From contig CAVOZC010000022.1 of the NCBI GenBank assembly GCA_963700865.1, positions 62,001-126,000 on the forward strand: a stretch of 64,000 nucleotides of DNA, read 5' to 3'. Numbering within the stretch: position 1 is the stretch's first letter; each line of letters opens with the position of its first letter. The notes beneath the pieces were generated by a model. That model was given only the letters and a program-made list of their open reading frames with translations, was not told the DNA's origin and did not search any database. This document shows, piece by piece, positions 26,038 to 36,077 of this stretch. Made by a program: the position numbers and the translations under genes. Source of the stretch: CAVOGJ01 sp963700865 (lineage in GTDB: Bacteria; Planctomycetota; Planctomycetia; Pirellulales; Pirellulaceae).

Positions 26038-28322
26038 ATGACGCACAACCAGGGTGAACTATTCGATTCCGAGCCGGCTCCCTGGGAATGGGACGCCGCA
26101 GCCGACATCCTGGTCGCAACCGTTGTTTTTCCCGAGGCGCCACTGGGAACTTTCGACTATCTTGTGCCTGACGAATTGCGGGGGCGGCTGAAGACCGGGG
26201 CTCGCGTCCAGGTTCCGCTGGGGAAGGGAAATCGGGGGGTTGTCGGGTACTGCGTGCGGTTGGGGCCCCACAGCAGTACGCAGAAGCGGCTGAAGCCGAT
26301 CTCCTCGATCGTGGATGCCACGCCCCTCATGAATCCCGATATCCTTGATTTGACGCATTGGCTATCTGATTATTATCTCTGTCCCTGGGGGACAGCACTC
26401 GAGGCAGTGGTCCCCGCCGGTGTCCGCGTCCAGGCGGGTACCCGCAACGTGACGTTCCTGGACGTGTCCAATGACGTTGCGGCCCGACTCTCGCGATTGA
26501 GTTTGCCTCCCAAGCAAATGGCGGCCCTGTCACAACTGGTGGCCGCCGGAAGACCGCTTCCCACCGCGGAATTGCAGGCCCGCGCCGACTGTGGCCACTC
26601 GCCCATCCAGCAACTGTTAAAAAAAGGCTTGATCGCCTCCGAGACCCGGCGGGTCCATCTGGGCGATCCGGAGGCGGTGCCGGTCCCGAGAACGCCGCCC
26701 CTGCCATTGAACCCTGACCAGGCGGAAGCCCTGCGGGCCATCCTGCATGCGCTGCAGTCGCGGCAGCACCAGACCATTCTGCTGCATGGGGTCACCGGGA
26801 GTGGCAAGACGGAAGTCTATATTCAGGCCATTGATGAGGTGATTCACTACGGGCGGCAAGCCATCGTGCTGGTGCCCGAAATCAGTTTGACGCCCCAAAC
26901 GCGTCGCCGCTTCCGGTCTCGTTTTGATCGAGTCGCCGTGCTCCACAGCAACCTCAGCCCCGCGGAACGCCATGGAGAATGGCTGCGAATTGCCCGCGGT
27001 GAGGTGCAAGTTATCGTGGGAGCCCGCAGCGCGATCTTTGCACCGGTGCCCGACCTGGGCATCGTGATCATCGATGAAGAACACGAACCTTCTTTCAAGC
27101 AAGATACCGCACCGCGGTACCACGCTCGCGAAGTCGCCGCGCGGCGGACTTCGCAGTGCGGTGTACCGTTGGTGCTCGGTTCGGCCACGCCTTCCCTGGA
27201 GAGCTGGTATCGGAGCACGACGGGAGCCCACACCATCGTGTCGCTACCGTCACGCGTCCTCAATCGCCCCCTGCCGGCCGTGTCGACGATCGATCTGCGC
27301 AACGAGCAATACCGTCGGGGCGCCCGCGGTTCGCTTAGCCGCCCGTTGCGGCAAGCCATGAAGGCTGCCTTGGCGGACGAAGGGCAGGTCATTCTGCTGC
27401 TCAATCGTCGCGGATATTCGACGCATATTCAGTGCCCCGCCTGCGGTTACGCGCTCCGCTGCGACCACTGTGACATTGCAATGACTCATCACAAGAGCGG
27501 CGGTCAAATCATTTGCCATTATTGCGACGCGCGGCGGCCCGTTCCGGCCGCCTGTCCCCAATGCCACTTCGACGGCATTCGCTTCAGCGGTTCTGGCACT
27601 CAGCGGCTGGAAGCCGAAGTTCAGGCTGCCTTCCCCACTTGCACGTGCCTTCGCATGGATACCGACACGATGAAGGGGCATGGAGCACACGAAGCAGCCC
27701 TCGACCGTTTCCGGCACGGCGAGGTGCAGATCCTGCTAGGCACGCAGATGATCGCGAAGGGACTCGACTTTCCCAATGTTACCCTGGTGGGGGTGATCAA
27801 TGCGGATGTGGGACTGCACCTGCCCGATTTCCGAGCTGCGGAACGCACGTTCCAACTCGTAACTCAGGTGGCGGGACGAACGGGACGCGGCACCAAGGGG
27901 GGCGCGTGCTCGTGCAGACGTACAGTCCCGAAGACCGGGCCATCCAAGCCGCCATACGACATGACTATCGCATGTTCGCGGACGCGGAACTTCCCGAGCG
28001 GGAGATGTTTCACTACCCACCCTTCGCGCATGTCTTCCGCATCGTGGTGCGAGGCGATACGCAGGCCGGCACGCAGGCCTTTACGGAAGCGCTTGGGAAG
28101 ACCGTGGCCGATCGCTTGCGAGCCGGCAACGTCGCGGCTCGCCTGCTGGGCCCGGTGGCGGCCCCCCTGGCCAAGCTGCGTGGCAAGTTCCGCTATCACA
28201 TGCTCATCCAGGCCCAGGACCGCGAAGCCGTTTCCGCGACACTGATGAGGATCATTCACGAGACCCGGTCCCCGGACGACGTGCAGTGGATGGTTGATGC
28301 GGACGCGATTTCGATGCTTTAG
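26038..28322 (+). CDS. priA: Primosomal protein N' (replication restart helicase), frame broken near 27900
   Basis: The first frame covers the 3'-end-binding N-terminal domain (VVFPEAPLGTFDYLVP), Walker A GVTGSGKTEVY near residue 250, the DEEH box IIIDEEHEPSFKQ, and the zinc-binding cysteines CPACGYALRCDHC and CHYC...CPQC around residues 465-505. After AGRTGRGTKGG the text turns to nonsense, while the next frame supplies GRVLVQTYSPEDRAIQAAI through to the true end at 28322. The break is at a six-G run near 27897; a seventh G restores the protein. PriA reloads the replisome at stalled forks. An error in the assembly is the likely cause. Confidence 0.95.
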
Positions 28323-28390
28323 GGCTCTTCGCAGCCCACGGAGGGCACCTTCGACTGGCTCCGCTTTGCTCGACAGCCTAAAATGAACAG

Positions 28391-28406
28391 GCCCGCACTT
28401 GCGGGC
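28391..28406 (+). terminator. Short GC hairpin between priA and the sensor kinase
   Basis: GCCCGC-ACTT-GCGGGC, a perfect 6-bp stem with a 4-nt loop, about 70 bp after priA and 27 bp before the kinase start. Only a broken pyrimidine run follows, so terminator activity is uncertain; it may also lie in the kinase leader. Confidence 0.3.
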
Positions 28407-28432
28407 TGCCTTTCACCCCTTCTGTCGGCCGC

Positions 28433-30268
28433 ATGTCCTATCGCACCTTCAAACGCGTTCTCGGTGAAACGAGTCTGGAGCGCAAGTGTCGATTTCTGTT
28501 TGGGGCGTCGCTGCTGGTATTGATCCTGACCACCTTCTTGCTGGTGGAATCGGAAACTTCGCAGATCATCCATGACAAACCGCGGAGCAGCGGTCGACAC
28601 CTCGCCGGGTCGGTGCTCCGCGCACTGCATTCCGAATGGCTGTCGCCCGCGGAGCAGCGAGCCCAAATCCAGGAAATGAACGAAGACATGGAAGGTCTCG
28701 ATTACCAGTGGTCGATTCTCTCGCTGGACGGCCTCGATCGCCCCTATTCGAAGCTGCCCTCCGACCGCCGGGAAACCGAAATCCTCAATGAACTGCAGCG
28801 CTTGTATCGCCAGCGATTTCAGCCACCGATCGACCCGGCCCAGTCCGCCAGCGGAGAGGAACAGTCATTCGATTTCACGTCCGAGGAGATCGTGCCGAAG
28901 GAGACGCAGATTTATGAAACATTCAAGCATGACGCGCCCGTATGCTATCTGCGCAAGATGGACGTGCTAGGCGAACATCGCTATTACCAGCCCGTGTATT
29001 GGCAAGAAAGTTGCCTGAGTTGCCATCGCATGATCGATTCCGAAGCGCTGGGCGACCTGGCAACCGACCTATCCGCTCCCACTTCGCAAGTGCTGGCCAG
29101 CCTTCCGTTTCGAGTCGTGCGAATTGACTTAAAGAGTCAACCGATGAATCGGAATATCAATCGGATTCGCGCTTTCTTGATTGCCATGGCGATCGTCACC
29201 GTTTTTCTGTCGATGATCGCCCTGTACATCGTCGTGCGATATGTCATCGTCAAGCCACTACAACATCTGCAGGAGGTCAGTGAGCAGGTGGAGCAGGGCA
29301 ACTATCAAGCCCGCGCCCAGATTGAGACCCGGGACGAGTTTGAGGATCTGGCAGGCTCGTTCAATCGCATGCTTCGCCACTTGGTCGACACCCAAGGCGA
29401 ATTGCAGGAAGCCAACAAACAGTTGGACCTCAAGGTGGACGAGTTGGCGCAAGCGAACATGCAGCTGTTTGAGCTGAACCGTTTAAAGAGCGAATTTCTC
29501 GCGAATGTCAGCCATGAGCTGCGGACACCGTTGAACAGCATCATTGGTTTCTCGGACGTGCTGCAAAACATCGATACGCTGGCGCCAAAGCAAAAGCGTT
29601 ACGCCAGCAACATCGGCAATTCCGGCCGGGTACTGCTGGAAATGATTAATGACATTCTCGACCTCGCCAAAATGGAAAGCGGCAAGATGCTCGTCCGACC
29701 CTCCGAATTTTCCATCTCCGCGGTCGCTCTCGCGCAGATCGATGTCGTGCAGGGGCTGGCCGTCGAGAAAAATCTTGGCATCAATTTCGAATGTCCCGAA
29801 GACCTGCCCGACGTCTTTCAGGATCAGGCCAAAGTTCAACAGATTCTGACCAATCTGCTTTCCAACGCCATCAAGTTCACGCCCGACGGCGGTCGCATCA
29901 CGGTCACGATCAAACCCATTTATGACGAGGGCGACGAAACACAGCCGCAAGCATTCACTCTTACGGTGGCGGACACCGGAATTGGCATCGCGGAAGAGGA
30001 TCACGACGTCATTTTCGAGAAATTTCGCCAAGCGACGCCCGTCCGCGGCCAAGATAACCTGACCCGCGAGTTTTCCGGCACCGGCCTGGGGCTTTCCATC
30101 ATTCGCGAACTGTGTAATCTGCTGGGGGGAGAAGTCACATTTGTCAGTCAGCTGGGACATGGCAGCGCCTTCACGGTGCGACTGCCCTGGACACTCCGCA
30201 TGCCGCCCCGGGCGCTCGGGGATGACTTTGAGTCGCTGCCCGATGTGGCGGTGCCCCGCGTCGGATAA
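28433..30268 (+). CDS. Membrane sensor histidine kinase with a periplasmic c-type haem site
   Basis: 611 residues. Membrane helix 1 spans about 20-38, followed by a periplasmic domain of about 205 residues that holds CLSCH at 194-198 (YYQPVYWQESCLSCHRM), a covalent haem c motif in the context of the DUF3365/Tll0287-like sensor domain. Helix 2 spans about 247-271, then HAMP (KPLQHLQEVSEQVEQGNYQA), a coiled coil, HisKA with His361 in FLANVSHELRTPLNSIIGF, and a complete HATPase (NLLSNAIKFTPDGG, VADTGIGIAEED, GTGLGLSIIRELCNLLGG). It should sense redox state or a small gas and phosphorylate an unlinked regulator. No receiver domain is present and no regulator gene is adjacent. Confidence 0.9.
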   Translation: MSYRTFKRVLGETSLERKCRFLFGASLLVLILTTFLLVESETSQIIHDKPRSSGRHLAGSVLRALHSEWLSPAEQRAQIQEMNEDMEGLDYQWSILSLDGLDRPYSKLPSDRRETEILNELQRLYRQRFQPPIDPAQSASGEEQSFDFTSEEIVPKETQIYETFKHDAPVCYLRKMDVLGEHRYYQPVYWQESCLSCHRMIDSEALGDLATDLSAPTSQVLASLPFRVVRIDLKSQPMNRNINRIRAFLIAMAIVTVFLSMIALYIVVRYVIVKPLQHLQEVSEQVEQGNYQARAQIETRDEFEDLAGSFNRMLRHLVDTQGELQEANKQLDLKVDELAQANMQLFELNRLKSEFLANVSHELRTPLNSIIGFSDVLQNIDTLAPKQKRYASNIGNSGRVLLEMINDILDLAKMESGKMLVRPSEFSISAVALAQIDVVQGLAVEKNLGINFECPEDLPDVFQDQAKVQQILTNLLSNAIKFTPDGGRITVTIKPIYDEGDETQPQAFTLTVADTGIGIAEEDHDVIFEKFRQATPVRGQDNLTREFSGTGLGLSIIRELCNLLGGEVTFVSQLGHGSAFTVRLPWTLRMPPRALGDDFESLPDVAVPRVG

Positions 30269-30402
30269 ACGGACTCTCCGACACCCGGGCTGCTTCGCGA
30301 CCGTCCCTCCCGCGACATTCCGTCCGCCGTCTGGGGGCGGCTCGCCCCACACGTTACACTGGTGGACATCGCATCCTTTGCCTCGTACCACGTCCCCCTG
30401 CC

Positions 30403-30856
30403 ATGATCGCGGAAATTCACCTGTTCACCGACGGAGGCTGCAGCGGCAATCCGGGACCAGGGGGCTGGGCTTATCTCCTCCGTCACCTGCCCTCGGGGAA
30501 GGAACTCGAATGTTCGGGCGGCGAACGCATGGCGACCAATAACCAGATGGAATTGATGGCGGTCGTCAAAGGGCTGGAATCGCTGAGAAGGCCCTGCCGC
30601 GTGGAACTCTTCACCGACAGCGTCTACGTGGGAAAAGGGATCAGCGAATGGATGGCCGGTTGGAAGAAACGTGGCTGGATGCGGAAAGGAAGGCAAACAG
30701 CTCAAACCGATCAAGAACCTCGCTTTATGGCAACGGCTCGACGAACTCCTGCAACTCCATCACGTGCATTACACCCGTGTGGCGGGGCATAGCGGCCATC
30801 CGGAGAATGACCGCTGCGATGAACTGGCCGTCGCGGCCTATCAGAAGTACCTTTGA
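30403..30856 (+). CDS. rnhA: Ribonuclease HI, frame broken near 30685
   Basis: The first frame has LFTDGGCSGNPGPGGWAYLL with the first catalytic Asp, NNQMELMAVVKGLE with the Glu, and LFTDSVYVGKGI with the second Asp; the second frame carries VHYTRVAGHSGHPENDRCDE with the final His and Asp. They meet at an AAA run near 30682; removing one A restores WMRKEGKQLKPIKN and a protein of about 150 residues, the normal RNase HI length. The enzyme cuts RNA in RNA-DNA hybrids. It lies between the sensor kinase and recG, all on the plus strand. Confidence 0.93.
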
Positions 30857-30919
30857 TCCCGGGACAGCTTCCCCGCGGGCCTACGATACCCAGCGCCTTG
30901 TTTTCGCCGAGCCGCCAAG

Positions 30920-33145
30920 ATGACGCGATCCTTCGCCACCGCACGAACCTCACGTCTGTCGACGGACGTACAATTCCTCAAGGGGGTCGGACCGGAACGA
31001 GCCGCCTTGCTGGCGAAACTCAATCTCCGAACCGCCGCCGATATCCTCTTTCAGTTCCCCCGCAGTTACCAAAACATGTCTCAGGTGCGGGCGATTGCCG
31101 ACCTCGAGGAGCGGGTTGCCGTATCCGTATGCGGCGTCGTCGAAGAGATCGAGCAGCGGACGACTCAAAGTGGGAATTCGATGGTGGGCATTCTGCTCCG
31201 AGACGAATCGGAGGCGCTGCGAGCCACCTGGTACAATCAGCCTTTCGTGCGCAAACGATTCCGGCGGGGTAGCCAGGTGATGCTTTCCGGCGAACCCCGC
31301 CGAGCGGGACTTCGCTGGGAAATGGTGCATCCGAAGATCCAGAGTCTGGAGGGAGACCAACCGCCCCAGCAGGGCGAGATCATCCCCATCTATCCGCTCA
31401 CCGAAGGCCTGAAACAATCGCACATGCGGCGCATCGTGGCCGGAGTCCTGGACGAATACCTGGCCGATGTGGAGGAGGTTCTTCCATCCGCCTTCCTCGA
31501 CGCGCATGGTCTACTGCCGATCCACCGCGCTCTGGCTCAGATACATTTCCCCACCAATGAGGAACGACTGCAAGCCGCACGCCGGCGGTTCATCTTTCAA
31601 GAATTGCTGGTACTCCAACTCGCCTTGGCCATTCGCCGGCGTCAGTTCGAGACACTTACGACCGCGCCGGCCATCGAGGCATCGACCAAAATCGACGCCC
31701 GCATCCGTCGGCTGTTTGGTTGGCCGTTGACCCCCGGCCAGGAGCAGGCGGTCCGCGAAATCAGCCAGGACCTGGCCCGCACCATCCCCATGAATCGCCT
31801 GCTCCAGGGCGACGTCGGCAGTGGCAAGACGCTGGTTGCCGTCTATGCCATGCTTACGGCGGTGGCGCATGGATTCCAAGCCGCCCTGATGGCGCCCACG
31901 GAAGTCCTCGCCCGGCAGCACTTCGACACGCTCACCCGTACCCTGCGTCAGGCGCGAGTGCGGGTGGCCCTCTGGACCGGAGGCATGACTCCCGCCGAGA
32001 GGCGAGCCACCCAAATCGCCGTATCGCGGGGCGAAATCGATCTCGTCGTGGGCACCCAAGCGCTCGTCCAATCCGAGTGCAACTTCGCCAACCTGGGACT
32101 GGTTGTCATCGACGAACAGCACAAGTTCGGCGTCTTGCAGCGGGCCCGATTGCGGGAAGCAGGCACCGCACCCCACTATCTTGTCATGACCGCCACGCCC
32201 ATCCCTCGCACCATTGCCATGACGGCCTACGGGGACCTCGACGTTTCCACGCTCCGCGATCATCCACCTGGCCGACAGCCGGTGCACTCCTATCTGGTCG
32301 CGGACGAATTCCGCGAACGCTGGTGGGAATTCTTCCGCAAGCAATTACGCGACGGTCGACAGGGATTCGTGGTCACCCCCCGATTGCAGGAAGCGGAACA
32401 GGATGATGTCCTGAGCTTGCAAGAGGCATTCGAGTCACTCTGCAACGGGGAATTGGAGGCGTTTCGGCTGGACCTGATCCACGGCCGCATGTCGGCCGCG
32501 GAGAAGCAGCAGTCGATGAGCGCCTTTCGTCGCGGAGATACGCAAGTCCTGGTGGCAACGTCGGTGATTGAAGTCGGCATCGATGTGCCCAACGTGGCGG
32601 TCATGACCATCGAGAATGCCGAGCGGTTTGGACTGGCCCAGCTGCATCAACTGCGGGGACGTGTCGGCCGCGGCGAGTTCCCTGGCTACGTGGGACTCTT
32701 CACGTCGACAAAGGATGAAGAGCGACGAGCGCGCCTGCAGGCCTTTGTCGATTCCCAAGACGGCTTCGCCCTCGCGGAACTCGACTTCGCCACCCGCGGT
32801 CCCGGCGATTTGCTCGGCACCCGCCAACATGGACTCCCGCCTTTGCGGATCGCCGACTTTCAGCGGGACCAGCAGGAGTTGGTCACTGCTCGCGAGATCG
32901 CCCGACAACTGGTGGCCGACGAATCGATCAAGCAGGACGAGTTTCTCCGGCTGCGGCGACAAGTCGTCGCCCGCTACGGAAACACCTACCAACTGGGCGA
33001 CGTCGGCTCAGCCCGCATTTCACACAAGCGAATGATTGCCAAGCCGCTTGTGGCTGCGGTATCTCCGGTCGCCAGCGTTCCGCCACATCAAAAGTCGTGC
33101 GAGAAGTGCAACCCACGCTCCTCTCCGTCGCGTAGCGCCGCCTGA
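30920..33145 (+). CDS. recG: ATP-dependent DNA helicase RecG
   Basis: 741 residues. The wedge domain starts with VQFLKGVGPERAALLAKL; Walker A GDVGSGKTLVAVYAM is near residue 300 and VVIDEQHKFGVLQR (DEQH box) near 397; TATPIPRTIAMTAYGDLD and the C-terminal TRG-type region QLHQLRGRVGRGEFPGYVGL follow. RecG unwinds and reverses branched DNA. The protein runs about 45 residues past the usual C-terminus with a low-complexity Ser/Pro/Lys tail (VSPVASVPPHQKS...), which may be genuine or the result of an indel near the normal stop. The preceding gene is rnhA, a fitting R-loop-processing partner. Confidence 0.95.
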   Translation: MTRSFATARTSRLSTDVQFLKGVGPERAALLAKLNLRTAADILFQFPRSYQNMSQVRAIADLEERVAVSVCGVVEEIEQRTTQSGNSMVGILLRDESEALRATWYNQPFVRKRFRRGSQVMLSGEPRRAGLRWEMVHPKIQSLEGDQPPQQGEIIPIYPLTEGLKQSHMRRIVAGVLDEYLADVEEVLPSAFLDAHGLLPIHRALAQIHFPTNEERLQAARRRFIFQELLVLQLALAIRRRQFETLTTAPAIEASTKIDARIRRLFGWPLTPGQEQAVREISQDLARTIPMNRLLQGDVGSGKTLVAVYAMLTAVAHGFQAALMAPTEVLARQHFDTLTRTLRQARVRVALWTGGMTPAERRATQIAVSRGEIDLVVGTQALVQSECNFANLGLVVIDEQHKFGVLQRARLREAGTAPHYLVMTATPIPRTIAMTAYGDLDVSTLRDHPPGRQPVHSYLVADEFRERWWEFFRKQLRDGRQGFVVTPRLQEAEQDDVLSLQEAFESLCNGELEAFRLDLIHGRMSAAEKQQSMSAFRRGDTQVLVATSVIEVGIDVPNVAVMTIENAERFGLAQLHQLRGRVGRGEFPGYVGLFTSTKDEERRARLQAFVDSQDGFALAELDFATRGPGDLLGTRQHGLPPLRIADFQRDQQELVTAREIARQLVADESIKQDEFLRLRRQVVARYGNTYQLGDVGSARISHKRMIAKPLVAAVSPVASVPPHQKSCEKCNPRSSPSRSAA

Positions 33146-33260
33146 CACCGATGCTCGTACTCGCATCGAGTCCGATTACGGCGGCTCCGAGCACGAGCGG
33201 TTACTTACCAAACAACCAAGTGCCAGGTCAGCGGTCGTGCATCGACGCGCGGAAAAATCC

Positions 33261-34400
33261 CTACACCCCAATCGGCTCGCCAATCGACCAGTCGTTCGAA
33301 GTCGCGGGCTCGCGCAAGACGCGGCGATAAAGCGTGTCCCGTTCCATCGGTTCCCTGCCAGCCTCGACAATCAGCCCTCGGATGTCGTCCACCGAGAGGA
33401 CCTCGGGGGTGGTTGCGCCCGCGTCGTGGTAGATCAGCTCATGTCGGACCGTGCCATCGATATCGTCGGCTCCGAATGCCAGGGCGGCCTGGGCGGTACC
33501 GATCCCCAGCATGATCCAGTATGCCTTGATATGAGGAATGTTATCGAGCATCAAACGGCTGATGGCCATCGTCCGCAGATCCATATTGGCGGAAGGCTTT
33601 TTGATGTGAGACAGACCGGTATTCTCTGGATGGAAGGCCAGTGGAATGAAGGTCTGGAAGCCGCCGGTCTCGTCCTGCAGTTCTCTCAGCCGCATCAGGT
33701 GGTCGATGCGATGGTACGGCTTTTCGATATGGCCGTAGAGCATCGTGCAGTTCGTACTCAAACCCAGCTCGTGGGCCGTGCGGTGAATCTCCAGCCACTT
33801 ATTCGCGTCCGATTTGTGTTCGCAAATCTGGTCGCGGACCTCGGGATGAAATATTTCCGCCCCTCCTCCCGGCATGCTCCCCAAACCAGCCTCGATCAGA
33901 TCCTGCAATATGTGTCGCACCGATTTCTTGGTCAGAAACTCGAACCAATTGATTTCCACACCCGTCCACGCCTTCAGATGCAGTTTGGGATACGCCTCAT
34001 GCAGAATGCGTACGGTATTGACGTACCAGTCGTACGACTTCTGATGGTGCAATCCGCCCACGATGTGCATCTCGGTACACCCGTGATCGACCGCCTCCTG
34101 ACCGCGAGCCAGAATTTGCTCGTCGCTCATCACATAGCCCCGCGGGTCCCGCAGGTCGGAGCGGAATGCACAAAACGTACAGCGGTACACGCAGACGTTG
34201 GTCGCATTCAGATGCGTGTTGATATTGTAGTAGGCCAAGTTGCCATTTTTTCGCTCGCGGACCAGATTTGCCAATCGGCCCAGTTCGCCGAGGGGGACGT
34301 CGGGCTGGTACAGGTAGATACCATCCTCCAACGTCAGCCGCTCGCTGCTTTCCACTTTGGACCGAATCTCGCCCAGTCGTGTATTGTTCACAGTGATCAT
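33261..34400 (-). CDS. mqnE: Aminodeoxyfutalosine synthase (radical SAM)
   Basis: 379 residues from ATG 34400 (MITVNNTRLGEIRSKV). The radical-SAM cluster is Cys70-x3-Cys74-x2-Cys77 in NVCVYRCTFCAFRSD, followed by EMHIVGGLHHQKSYDWYV and GSMPGGGAEIFHPEVRD, all typical of MqnE rather than MqnC. It couples an adenosyl radical to 3-[(1-carboxyvinyl)oxy]benzoate to make aminodeoxyfutalosine, an early step of the futalosine route to menaquinone. The three genes upstream on the same strand encode UbiA-, UbiX- and UbiE-type enzymes of the late steps, which supports the pathway assignment. Confidence 0.95.
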   Translation of the reverse strand: MITVNNTRLGEIRSKVESSERLTLEDGIYLYQPDVPLGELGRLANLVRERKNGNLAYYNINTHLNATNVCVYRCTFCAFRSDLRDPRGYVMSDEQILARGQEAVDHGCTEMHIVGGLHHQKSYDWYVNTVRILHEAYPKLHLKAWTGVEINWFEFLTKKSVRHILQDLIEAGLGSMPGGGAEIFHPEVRDQICEHKSDANKWLEIHRTAHELGLSTNCTMLYGHIEKPYHRIDHLMRLRELQDETGGFQTFIPLAFHPENTGLSHIKKPSANMDLRTMAISRLMLDNIPHIKAYWIMLGIGTAQAALAFGADDIDGTVRHELIYHDAGATTPEVLSVDDIRGLIVEAGREPMERDTLYRRVLREPATSNDWSIGEPIGV

Positions 34401-34494
34401 GGGGCAACATCTCAATGTAGGGTTGGTATGCGTTGCGAATGGCTGGGGCGAACCAGCGAACAATTTCGGTACCGACCGACAGCAGCGGCGTTCC

Positions 34495-35412
34495 TCAGCA
34501 CAGCAGATCGGCGGTGACAATCAAAAAAATTCCGATACTGACGATCGCGTTGACTTGAAAAAACGCCACATTCACCCGCTGCAGGTCATCCGGTCGTACG
34601 AGTGAGTGTTCATACAACAGGAGAACCGCCACAGCCCCAATCCCGCAACCATAAATCGGGCCCAAGGCCAGCTGCGGGCACAACCAGGGAAGGATCGCCA
34701 GCAAGCACACCATCAGCAGGTGGCACAACGCGGCCAGTCGCAACGCTCCCGCGACGCCCAGCGCCACGGGGATACTTTTCAGGCGTGCATCGCGGTCAAA
34801 TGCCTCATCCTGGCAGGCATAAATCATATCGAACCCGGCGACCCACAATAGTACGGCCAGGCCGATCACGGCCGCCGGCCAGAGATCGCCCGGAGTATTG
34901 AACAGCCACTGCCCGCGGAGCGCGATCCAGACACAAATTGGCGCGAGCATGAGGGAAGCACCCAGCCAGAAATGGGCCAGAGCGGTGAAGCGTTTCGTGT
35001 AACTATAGCCGCAAAGGAAAGCCAGCACGGGAATCCCGCAGAGCAGGGGCAACCGATTCGGCAAGAAGCAGCAGGTGCCCGCCATGAAAATCAAGACGTT
35101 CGCAAGAAAAAAACCTCGGACCGTCGCCACAGTCAATTGGCCGGCCGGAAGATGTCGGCCTTGGGTACGCGGATTGGCCGCGTCGATCTTACGATCGGCC
35201 AGCCGATTGAATGCCATGGCCGCACTCCGACCGGTAACCATGCAGAGCAGGATCCCGATCGCTTGAGGCCAACCGAAGACAATCGGGCCCCCAGTCGGAG
35301 TGGGCAATCGCCAGGCCATTACCGCGGCTAGCAACGCGAACGGGAGGGCGAATACCGTATGGCTGAAACGAATCATCTCCAGCAGCGACTTCAAGCGGAG
35401 TAAGGCGGTCAT
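34495..35412 (-). CDS. mqnP: UbiA-family prenyltransferase, probably the menaquinone-pathway (MqnP) type
   Basis: 305 residues from ATG 35412; about eight membrane helices. The first Asp-rich motif is Asn69-x3-Asp73-x3-Asp77 in AFNRLADRKIDAANPRTQGR and the second is YACQDEAFDRDARLKSIP, as in UbiA enzymes that attach a polyprenyl chain to an aromatic acceptor. Sitting between mqnE and a ubiX gene, it most likely prenylates the dihydroxynaphthoate intermediate of the futalosine route. Its start overlaps the ubiX-type stop by 4 bp, so translation is coupled. MqnP is inferred from context; the fold family is certain. Confidence 0.85.
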   Translation of the reverse strand: MTALLRLKSLLEMIRFSHTVFALPFALLAAVMAWRLPTPTGGPIVFGWPQAIGILLCMVTGRSAAMAFNRLADRKIDAANPRTQGRHLPAGQLTVATVRGFFLANVLIFMAGTCCFLPNRLPLLCGIPVLAFLCGYSYTKRFTALAHFWLGASLMLAPICVWIALRGQWLFNTPGDLWPAAVIGLAVLLWVAGFDMIYACQDEAFDRDARLKSIPVALGVAGALRLAALCHLLMVCLLAILPWLCPQLALGPIYGCGIGAVAVLLLYEHSLVRPDDLQRVNVAFFQVNAIVSIGIFLIVTADLLC

Positions 35413-36077
35413 GCGTCGCCACTCCCCCGGCGCTGCATGAGGTCGTTCTCGATTTGAAGCTGGTCGAGGATCCGCGACACAACAAAGTCGACCAGGTCGC
35501 GGGCCGTGCGCAGACCGTGATACCAACCCGGCATCGCCGGTAAGAGCACGGCACCTAATTGACTGGCCCGCTGCATGTTGTCGATCGCGACTTGCGACAA
35601 TGGTGTCTCTCGCGGCACGAGAATCAGTTTCCGCCGTTCTTTCAGGTGAACCTCAATGGCTCGGTGTATCAGATTTTCGCTCGAGCCAGTGACCACCGCG
35701 CTGAGGGTACTGCCCGAGCAGGGACAAACGACCATTCCCCGGCTGGCAAAGGAGCCACTGGCGATGGCCGCCATGAAGTTCTGATAATGGTGATAAGTCA
35801 CCTTGCCGGGGGTCGCGACGGGGGGCAGCTCGTTGCCTGACATCTCGGAGGTGGCCGCACAGCGGTCGAACGTCAGCTCGCCGCGGGGCAGGAGCTGGTC
35901 GAGCGAAAAGTCATCCAGCCGCACGTCAAGCTCCAGTTCCTGACGCAGGACGAGCACTGCCGGCGGGCTGATCGTGAGATGAACGGTGATTTGTAGCGAC
36001 CGCAGCACTTCGAGTAGTCGTGTCGCGTAGATCGCGCCACTGGCACCGGTGATAGCGAGGACAAGGGGAGGCGTCAT
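35409..36077 (-). CDS. ubiX: UbiX-type flavin prenyltransferase
   Basis: 222 residues from ATG 36077. LVLAITGASGAIYATRLLEVL is the FMN-binding start; VVCPCSGSTLSAVVTGSSENLIHRA is the UbiX signature; KLILVPRETPLSQVAIDNM and VLLPAMPGWYHG finish it. UbiX prenylates FMN to make the cofactor of UbiD-type decarboxylases. In the futalosine pathway the matching protein (MqnM) serves the decarboxylase MqnL, which is not in this window. It overlaps genes on both sides by 4 bp, marking a tight operon. Confidence 0.93.
   Translation of the reverse strand: MTPPLVLAITGASGAIYATRLLEVLRSLQITVHLTISPPAVLVLRQELELDVRLDDFSLDQLLPRGELTFDRCAATSEMSGNELPPVATPGKVTYHHYQNFMAAIASGSFASRGMVVCPCSGSTLSAVVTGSSENLIHRAIEVHLKERRKLILVPRETPLSQVAIDNMQRASQLGAVLLPAMPGWYHGLRTARDLVDFVVSRILDQLQIENDLMQRRGSGDA

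Noticed and set aside
26023..28245. priA frame ending at 28245 as the real C-terminus
   Set aside because: After 27900 it loses all PriA features, while the adjacent frame supplies the correct C-terminal domain to 28322.
33036..34517. 493-codon plus-strand open frame opposite mqnE
   Set aside because: Antisense of a certain radical-SAM gene; composition and lack of start signal show it is not coding.
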